In this document: one piece after another, positions 59,894 to 64,000 of the stretch
Numbering within the stretch: position 1 is the first letter of the stretch
How the letters are laid out: each line of letters opens with the position of its first letter
DNA from: Burkholderia sp. WSM2230
GTDB lineage: Bacteria > Pseudomonadota > Gammaproteobacteria > Burkholderiales > Burkholderiaceae
Reading direction: 5' to 3'
Length of the DNA: 64,000 bases
NCBI RefSeq assembly: GCF_000472445.1
Contig: NZ_AXAJ01000016.1
Span: 302 to 64,301, forward strand
Translations under genes and position numbers: made by a program
The notes under the pieces: model-generated
Told to the model about the DNA's origin: nothing
The model's database searches: none
Seen by the model: the letters and a program-made list of their open reading frames with translations, nothing else

Positions 59894-61273
59894 ATGCAGG
59901 ACAACAGATTGAGGCAGAGCCTCAAGCAGCGGCACATCACAATGATCGCGCTAGGCGGCGTGATCGGTGCGGGCCTATTCGTCGGGTCGGGCGCCATCAT
60001 CGCGATCGCAGGACCCGCTGCGATCCTGTCATACATTGTGGGCGGCATCATAGTCACGCTGGTCATGTTCATGCTCGGCGAGATGGCGTCCCGCAATCCC
60101 GACAGCGGCTCATTCTCCACGTATGCCAGCGCCTATCTCGGCGAGTGGGCCGGCTATGCAGTCGGCTGGCTGTACTGGTTCAAGTCCATGATGACCATCA
60201 CGCTCGAAGCGATTCTGCTCGGCGCTATTCTGCACGATTTCCTGCCGTGGCTGCCGGTCTGGGGTGGCGCGCTCTTCATGCTGCTGACGCTGATCGCAAG
60301 CAACGCGTATTCCGTGCGCTCGTTCGGCGAGGCCGAGTATTGGCTGTCGTTTGCGAAGATCGCGACAATCGTCATCTTCATGGCGCTCGGCATTTCGATC
60401 CTGCTGGGGCTGCAGCCGAACATTCCCGCGCCCGGACTGGTGAACCTGACGGAGCACGGCGGATTCATGCCGACGGGCATTTCGCCCGTGCTCGCCGGCA
60501 TCATCGTCGTGATCTTTTCGCTGGGCGGCAGCGAGATCGCAGCGGTGGCCGCAGGTGAATCGGAGAACCCGCGCAAGAACGTCGTCAAGGCCGTCAAGAG
60601 CGTCATCGTGCGTGTGATGGTGTTCTACATCGGCTCGGTGTCGATCCTGATCCTCTGCGTGCCGTGGACCGACAAGGCCAACCTGAAATCGCCATACGTC
60701 TCCCTTTTCAGCACGGCCGGCTTCACCGGCGCCGCCATCGCGATGAAGGTCGTGCTGTTCGTGTCGTTCATGTCGGTGATGAACTCGTTTCTGTTTTCCA
60801 ACTCGCGCATGCTGTTCTCGCTCAGCCAGCGCGGTCACGCACCGGCGCTGTTTGCGCGGACCAATTCGAAAGGCGTGCCGATCAATGCGCTCGCCCTGTG
60901 CTTCGCGATCTGCGTGATGATCCTGGCCGTCCACTTCGTGAGCGGCGGCGACCTCTTCCTCATGCTGGCGAAGAGCAGCGGCGCGTTCGTCATGATCGTG
61001 TGGATCTTCATCATCGTCGCGCACCTCGCTATGCGGCGGCAGACAAAGCAGGAGCGCAGCGATCCATCGGCCTTCAAGGCCTGGTTCTATCCGTATTCGA
61101 ACTGGGTGGCGCTGCTTGCGCTCGTCGCGGTGCTGGTTTCGCAAGCGTTCAATCCCGGTTCGCAATTTCAGTTCTGGTTCACGGTGTCGGTGACCCTCGT
61201 TGTCGTCGGTTCCTATTTCGCGCGCCGCAAGCGGCCTTCGTTCGGCGTGGCCACCGGCGTGGATCCGAACTAG
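59894..61273 (+). CDS. Amino-acid permease (APC family, GABA permease-like)
   Basis: A 459-residue APC-family transporter with 12 predicted membrane segments. LRQSLKQRHITMIALGGVIGAGLFVGSG starts it, with the conserved GGVIGAGLFVGSG loop that contacts substrate in helix 1. SEIAAVAAGESENPRKNVVKAVKS near residue 220 is the amphipathic loop typical of GABA/aspartate permeases, and NSRMLFSLSQRGHAP near 300 is also family-specific. The ligand is probably a neutral or gamma-amino acid. GCAGGAGATG precedes the start, and a promoter-side repeat shared with the acyl-CoA dehydrogenase region lies upstream. Confidence 0.95.
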   Translation: MQDNRLRQSLKQRHITMIALGGVIGAGLFVGSGAIIAIAGPAAILSYIVGGIIVTLVMFMLGEMASRNPDSGSFSTYASAYLGEWAGYAVGWLYWFKSMMTITLEAILLGAILHDFLPWLPVWGGALFMLLTLIASNAYSVRSFGEAEYWLSFAKIATIVIFMALGISILLGLQPNIPAPGLVNLTEHGGFMPTGISPVLAGIIVVIFSLGGSEIAAVAAGESENPRKNVVKAVKSVIVRVMVFYIGSVSILILCVPWTDKANLKSPYVSLFSTAGFTGAAIAMKVVLFVSFMSVMNSFLFSNSRMLFSLSQRGHAPALFARTNSKGVPINALALCFAICVMILAVHFVSGGDLFLMLAKSSGAFVMIVWIFIIVAHLAMRRQTKQERSDPSAFKAWFYPYSNWVALLALVAVLVSQAFNPGSQFQFWFTVSVTLVVVGSYFARRKRPSFGVATGVDPN

Positions 61274-61440
61274 TTGGAAGGCCGCGCGACTCGCGTTTTG
61301 CATCCGGCGTCGTGCTCGACGGCCAGCGCCTTTCCGCAGAACGCCGCCGTCACACATGCTCGCGCGGGGTGGCCCAATGCCTGCACCACGGCCGTTTCGA
61401 ACAGATTGATCAACAAGCGCCGTGTTCCAAGGCTTCCCGA
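61274..61440. other. Intergenic region between convergent genes
   Basis: The 167 bases between the permease and transporter ends show no supportable feature. Confidence 0.4.
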
Positions 61441-62502
61441 TCAATGCGAGTGACGATGGTGAATATCCGGAAAATGCGCGTGCGTATGAGTGATCGGCAT
61501 ATGAACGTGCGGATGTGCGTGCGGCTCCGTTCCATCCCAATCGAAATCGTGCTCATGCTGATGGTGCTCGTCATGACGATGCCGGTGCGTGTGCGCCAAC
61601 TGTTCGTGCGTATGACGGTGTTCGTGGCGTTCCCGCAGATGCAGCCAGACGCCAATGCCCATGAGTAGAGCGGCACACCAGAACAGAATGGACGGCATCT
61701 CCGGCCACAAGACCACTGACAGCGCGACGCCAAAAAGCGGTGCGACGGAAAAGTAGGCGCCCGTCCTGGCAGTGCCCAGATTGCGCAACGCAATGACGAA
61801 AAGCACGAGACTCACGCCGTATCCGGCGAATCCCGTCACCATCGCCGACACCATGTGCAACGCGTCCGGGAACCGGTCGCCCATCAGATGAGCGATACCA
61901 AGATTGACGACGCCTGCTACCAGCCCCTTCAGACATGCGATGACGGTGGCGTCGTTGGTCGAGACCTTGCGCGTGAGGTTGTTGTCGATTGCCCAGCATA
62001 GGCAGGCACCCGCAACCAGTATGGCGCCCGCGGGAATTCCGTTAGCGCCGGGCTGCCACGAAAGCAGCACGCCGCCTGCCACGATCGCGACCATGCCAAG
62101 AAACACCTGATAGTCGACGTTTTCGCGGAATACGACCCACGCGATGACGGCCGTGAACACGCCCTCCAGATTCAGCAGCAGTGAACCCGTTGCCGCGGGC
62201 GTACTGGCCAGACCGAGCATCAGCAGCGCGGGACCCGCAATGCCGCCCGCGAGGATCGCACCCGCCAGCCAGGGCACTTCGGCCATCTGAATGCGGCCTT
62301 CATCTTTTCTCTGCTGTGCGCTGCGGCGAAAATGCCGGATCAGCAGCGTCAGCGCGAGCCCGACTCCGCTGCCCAGGTAGAACAGCCCCGCCACCATGAA
62401 AGGCGACAATGTTCCCAGCAAAATCTTGGCAAGTGGCGTGGTCGCGCCAAACAGGGCGGCGGCAAACAACGCAGTGAAAGCTGCATTCAAACGAGCGGTC
62501 AT
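61441..62502 (-). CDS. DMT/EamA transporter with a histidine-rich tail
   Basis: A 353-residue drug/metabolite transporter family protein with ten predicted membrane segments. ATG at 62502 is chosen; the frame also opens from a TTG five codons earlier. Two EamA halves are visible (AALFGATTPLAKILLG near residue 12, and a second around DNNLTRKVSTNDATVIACLKG near 175). The last 60 residues are hydrophilic and contain about 24 histidines (HEHRHTHEQLAHTHRHRHDE and HPHVHMPITHTHAHF). A tail of this kind binds Ni, Co or Zn, so the protein is probably a metal or metal-complex exporter. It is divergent from a RcnR/FrmR-type repressor gene, which supports metal control. Confidence 0.9.
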   Translation of the reverse strand: MTARLNAAFTALFAAALFGATTPLAKILLGTLSPFMVAGLFYLGSGVGLALTLLIRHFRRSAQQRKDEGRIQMAEVPWLAGAILAGGIAGPALLMLGLASTPAATGSLLLNLEGVFTAVIAWVVFRENVDYQVFLGMVAIVAGGVLLSWQPGANGIPAGAILVAGACLCWAIDNNLTRKVSTNDATVIACLKGLVAGVVNLGIAHLMGDRFPDALHMVSAMVTGFAGYGVSLVLFVIALRNLGTARTGAYFSVAPLFGVALSVVLWPEMPSILFWCAALLMGIGVWLHLRERHEHRHTHEQLAHTHRHRHDEHHQHEHDFDWDGTEPHAHPHVHMPITHTHAHFPDIHHRHSH

Positions 62503-62576
62503 GAGGTGTTCCGGCAAAAGCGGCTCAAAAAACCAAGAATAGGCGACAGACGGAAAAAGGGCTCTAGTTTATGTTA

Positions 62577-62595
62577 GCGTCCCCCTACCCTATAT
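62577..62595. promoter_or_regulatory. Candidate operator with a C-tract for the RcnR/FrmR-type repressor
   Basis: GCGTCCCCCTACCCTATAT lies between the divergent transporter and repressor genes. RcnR and FrmR bind A/T-flanked G/C tracts of this type. It overlaps the likely repressor promoter and is about 75 bases before the transporter start. Confidence 0.5.
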
Positions 62596-62611
62596 AGCCG
62601 GGAGCTTACGG

Positions 62612-62785
62612 GTGAGCCATACGATTCGCGAGAAACAGAATCTGCTCGATCGTGTGCGTCGCATCAAGGACCAGGTGGAAGCTATTGAGCGCGCGCTCGA
62701 GCAGGAAGGCGGCTGCAATGATGTGCTGCAGTTGATCACGAGCTGCCGCGGAGCGATGAACGGTCTGCTGGGCGGGCTGGATGGC
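62612..62785 (+). pseudogene. Truncated RcnR/FrmR-type metal-sensing repressor
   Basis: From GTG at 62612 the first 53 residues match the CsoR/RcnR/FrmR family: SHTIREKQNLLDRVRRIKDQVEAIERALEQ, then GGCNDVLQLITSCRGAMNGLL. His3 and Cys35, which are metal ligands in RcnR, are present. At residue 54 the sequence leaves the family and runs into a different gene (GGLDGNEPRPRHA), so the third helix with His60 and His64 is missing. A shortened protein would lack part of the metal and tetramer site. The join is at about 62770-62785. Confidence 0.8.
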
Positions 62786-63080
62786 AATGAGCCGCGACCG
62801 CGGCACGCAGCGTCAGAAACAGGACTTTGGTTACAGATTGGTCTGTCTGGAAAACGGCGAGGTGCTGCGCGAGTACATGATGAGTGGCGCGAACCAGGAG
62901 CACGGCATCATTTCCCGAACCGGCACACCAGACCACGAGATCGAGAAGCGGCTTCCAATTGGGACGCGTCTACGCATCCTGCCCAACCATGCATGTGCTA
63001 CAGGAGCGCAGCATCCGGCCTATCAGGCGGTGAATACGGACGGCAGTGTCGAGACCTGGCCGCGGTTTTACCGCTGGTGA
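62786..63080 (+). pseudogene. 3' fragment of a DSD1-type D-serine dehydratase/D-threonine aldolase gene
   Basis: In the frame ending at 63080 the sequence reads MSRDRGTQRQKQDFGYRLVC, GANQEHGIISRTGTPDHEIEKR, then LPIGTRLRILPNHACATGAQ and DGSVETWPRFYRW. This is the C-terminal beta domain of the DSD1/D-threonine aldolase family, with the zinc-site segment LPNHACATxAQ intact. The barrel domain with the PLP lysine is absent, and the fragment follows the truncated repressor directly. Confidence 0.78.
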
Positions 63081-63184
63081 GGCGAACGCATGAGAGCCCT
63101 GCTTGATCGTTAGCTCAGAAGCGAAGTGAGGTGCCACGAAGTCCTACGCTTCAGTACTATTTCCGGCGACATCGAACGCAGTTT

Positions 63185-64000
63185 CTAGCCCGAACTCAGT
63201 TCCTGTTGTCGCCGCAATCGTTCGTCTTCTTCAAGGCGTGTCGCTTCGATCTCCTGCAGCACACCATCGAGATCGACAGGCCGCGCGTCGACTTCTATGC
63301 GGCCCGTCAATTCGGCGTCCACATGCAGCCGCCCCGCTTCGAACAGAGTCCAGATCTCGGCACCATAACTTGCGGTGAGTAGTTGTGGTGCGAATCGTCC
63401 GAAGTACGCGGCCAGGTTGTCGACGTCACGCTTGAGCATGGAGGCCGCATCGTTGTTGCCGGCTGCGTCAACGGCTTGTGGCAAATCGATGATAACCGGC
63501 CCATCCGCTGCCAGCAGAATGTTGTATTCGGACAGGTCGCCGTGTATCACCCCCGCGCAGAGCATCCGCACCACCTGGTTGAGCAGCAGCGCGTGCAGTT
63601 CAAGCGCGCGTGATTCAGTCAGATCGACGTCGTTCAGGCGTGGCGCGACATCGCCCAGCGCGTCGACGACGAGTTCCATCAGCAACACGCCATCTGTACA
63701 GATATAGGGCTGCGGCACGCGCACGCCTGCGTTCGCGAGCCGGAACAGCGCGTCGACTTCGGCGTTCTGCCATGACGCTTCCTGCATCTGACGGCCGTAG
63801 CGCGTGCCCTTTTCCATCGCACGCGCCTGCCGGCTGTTCTTGACCTTGCGGCCGTCGCGATACGACGCGGCCTGGCGAAAGCTGCGCTGCTTCGCGTCCT
63901 TGTAGACCTTTGCGCAACGCGTCGAGTCGCCGCTGCGCACGACGTAGACCGTCGCCTCTTTACCGCTCATCAACTGGCCGACAACTTCGTCGATGAGCCC
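63185..64000 (-). CDS. RIO1-family serine kinase, C-terminal part
   Basis: The frame comes in from the right edge (upstream end beyond 64000) and gives 271 residues of a RIO-type atypical kinase. SGKEATVYVVRSGDSTRCAKVYKD is the flexible P-loop with the ATP-binding lysine (CAKVY). AGVRVPQPYICTDGVLLMELV is the hinge, VIHGDLSEYNILL near the middle gives the catalytic aspartate and asparagine, and GPVIIDLPQAVD holds the metal-binding aspartate of the DFG equivalent. The C-terminal tail is acidic. Eukaryotic RIO1 acts in ribosome assembly; bacterial copies are little studied. The start is outside the window. Confidence 0.93.
   Translation of the reverse strand, partial: GLIDEVVGQLMSGKEATVYVVRSGDSTRCAKVYKDAKQRSFRQAASYRDGRKVKNSRQARAMEKGTRYGRQMQEASWQNAEVDALFRLANAGVRVPQPYICTDGVLLMELVVDALGDVAPRLNDVDLTESRALELHALLLNQVVRMLCAGVIHGDLSEYNILLAADGPVIIDLPQAVDAAGNNDAASMLKRDVDNLAAYFGRFAPQLLTASYGAEIWTLFEAGRLHVDAELTGRIEVDARPVDLDGVLQEIEATRLEEDERLRRQQELSSG

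Noticed and set aside
60110..61540. A 476-residue minus-strand frame over the permease gene.
   Set aside because: It is extremely histidine/arginine/aspartate rich; the plus-strand permease with membrane segments is unambiguous.
61410..61793. Histidine-codon repeats near 61440-61620 considered as a DNA tandem repeat.
   Set aside because: The sequence is degenerate at the base level and is explained by the histidine-rich protein tail on the minus strand.
1..64000. CRISPR arrays, tRNA or rRNA genes, prophage or plasmid replication genes.
   Set aside because: No repeat-spacer series, cloverleaf, rRNA signature, phage structural gene or replication initiator was seen on reading the window.

Overview
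The window is high-GC DNA with the gene content and style of a Burkholderia-group betaproteobacterium (Burkholderia, Paraburkholderia or Caballeronia). The evidence is a Burkholderia-type trimeric porin, a PhaB-like remnant, an H-NS remnant of the short Burkholderia type, and dense acyl-CoA catabolic operons with LysR and IclR regulators. No rRNA, tRNA, CRISPR array, prophage or complete insertion sequence was seen.

Layout. 0-7 kb: 3' end of electron-transfer-flavoprotein:ubiquinone oxidoreductase, an alpha/beta hydrolase lacking its nucleophile, an MmgE/PrpD protein, a porin, an enoyl-CoA hydratase homologue and a LysR regulator. 7-16 kb: a complete beta-oxidation set. A minus-strand operon (MaoC hydratase, SDR dehydrogenase, thiolase, acyl-CoA synthetase, CoA-transferase) is divergent from an acyl-CoA dehydrogenase followed by an IclR regulator. 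16-17.7 kb: a small SnoaL-like gene among gene fossils (hydrolase tail, enoyl-CoA hydratase head, SMP-30 tail). 17.7-26.2 kb: a plus-strand operon of two aldehyde dehydrogenases, a zinc alcohol dehydrogenase, two MmgE/PrpD proteins and an MFS carrier, closed by a perfect terminator. 26.3-32.2 kb: a convergent minus-strand operon with CitE-like lyase, CaiB CoA-transferase and hotdog hydratase (the combination used for itaconate degradation), ETF alpha and beta, and an acyl-CoA dehydrogenase; a LysR gene is divergent. 33-39.4 kb: nitroreductase, then a minus-strand operon of CitE-like lyase, MaoC, acyl-CoA dehydrogenase, CaiB CoA-transferase and alpha-methylacyl-CoA racemase.

Taken together, the 7-39 kb genes look like an island that oxidises an alcohol or aldehyde to an acid, makes CoA thioesters, epimerises a 2-methyl centre, dehydrogenates, hydrates and finally cleaves by CitE-type retro-Claisen chemistry. 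The branched dicarboxylate (C5 itaconate, mesaconate or citramalate type) substrate is an inference. A shared operator-like motif, CTAAC-N8-GTTAG, occurs at four places in and around this island.

39-45 kb: decaying SDR and aldehyde dehydrogenase genes, two cysteine-nucleophile hydrolases, an IS21-like end, and a Fur-type box before a TonB-dependent receptor. 47-52 kb: two tandem MmgE/PrpD proteins with Tat signal peptides, divergent from a GntR regulator. 52-54 kb: a VapBC-type toxin-antitoxin operon with a tiny third gene, then fragments of dnaE2, an IclR gene and an HpaI aldolase. 54-64 kb: methyltransferase, a solute-binding protein without a signal peptide, MccF/LdcA-type peptidase, a hypothetical protein, a SET-domain protein, an H-NS/deoxyribosyltransferase chimera, an amino-acid permease, a histidine-tailed DMT transporter with a truncated RcnR/FrmR-type repressor, and a RIO-type kinase running off the end.

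Two themes stand out: five MmgE/PrpD paralogues in 50 kb, two of them apparently exported, and repeated junctions in which the 5' part of one gene meets the 3' part of an unrelated gene.
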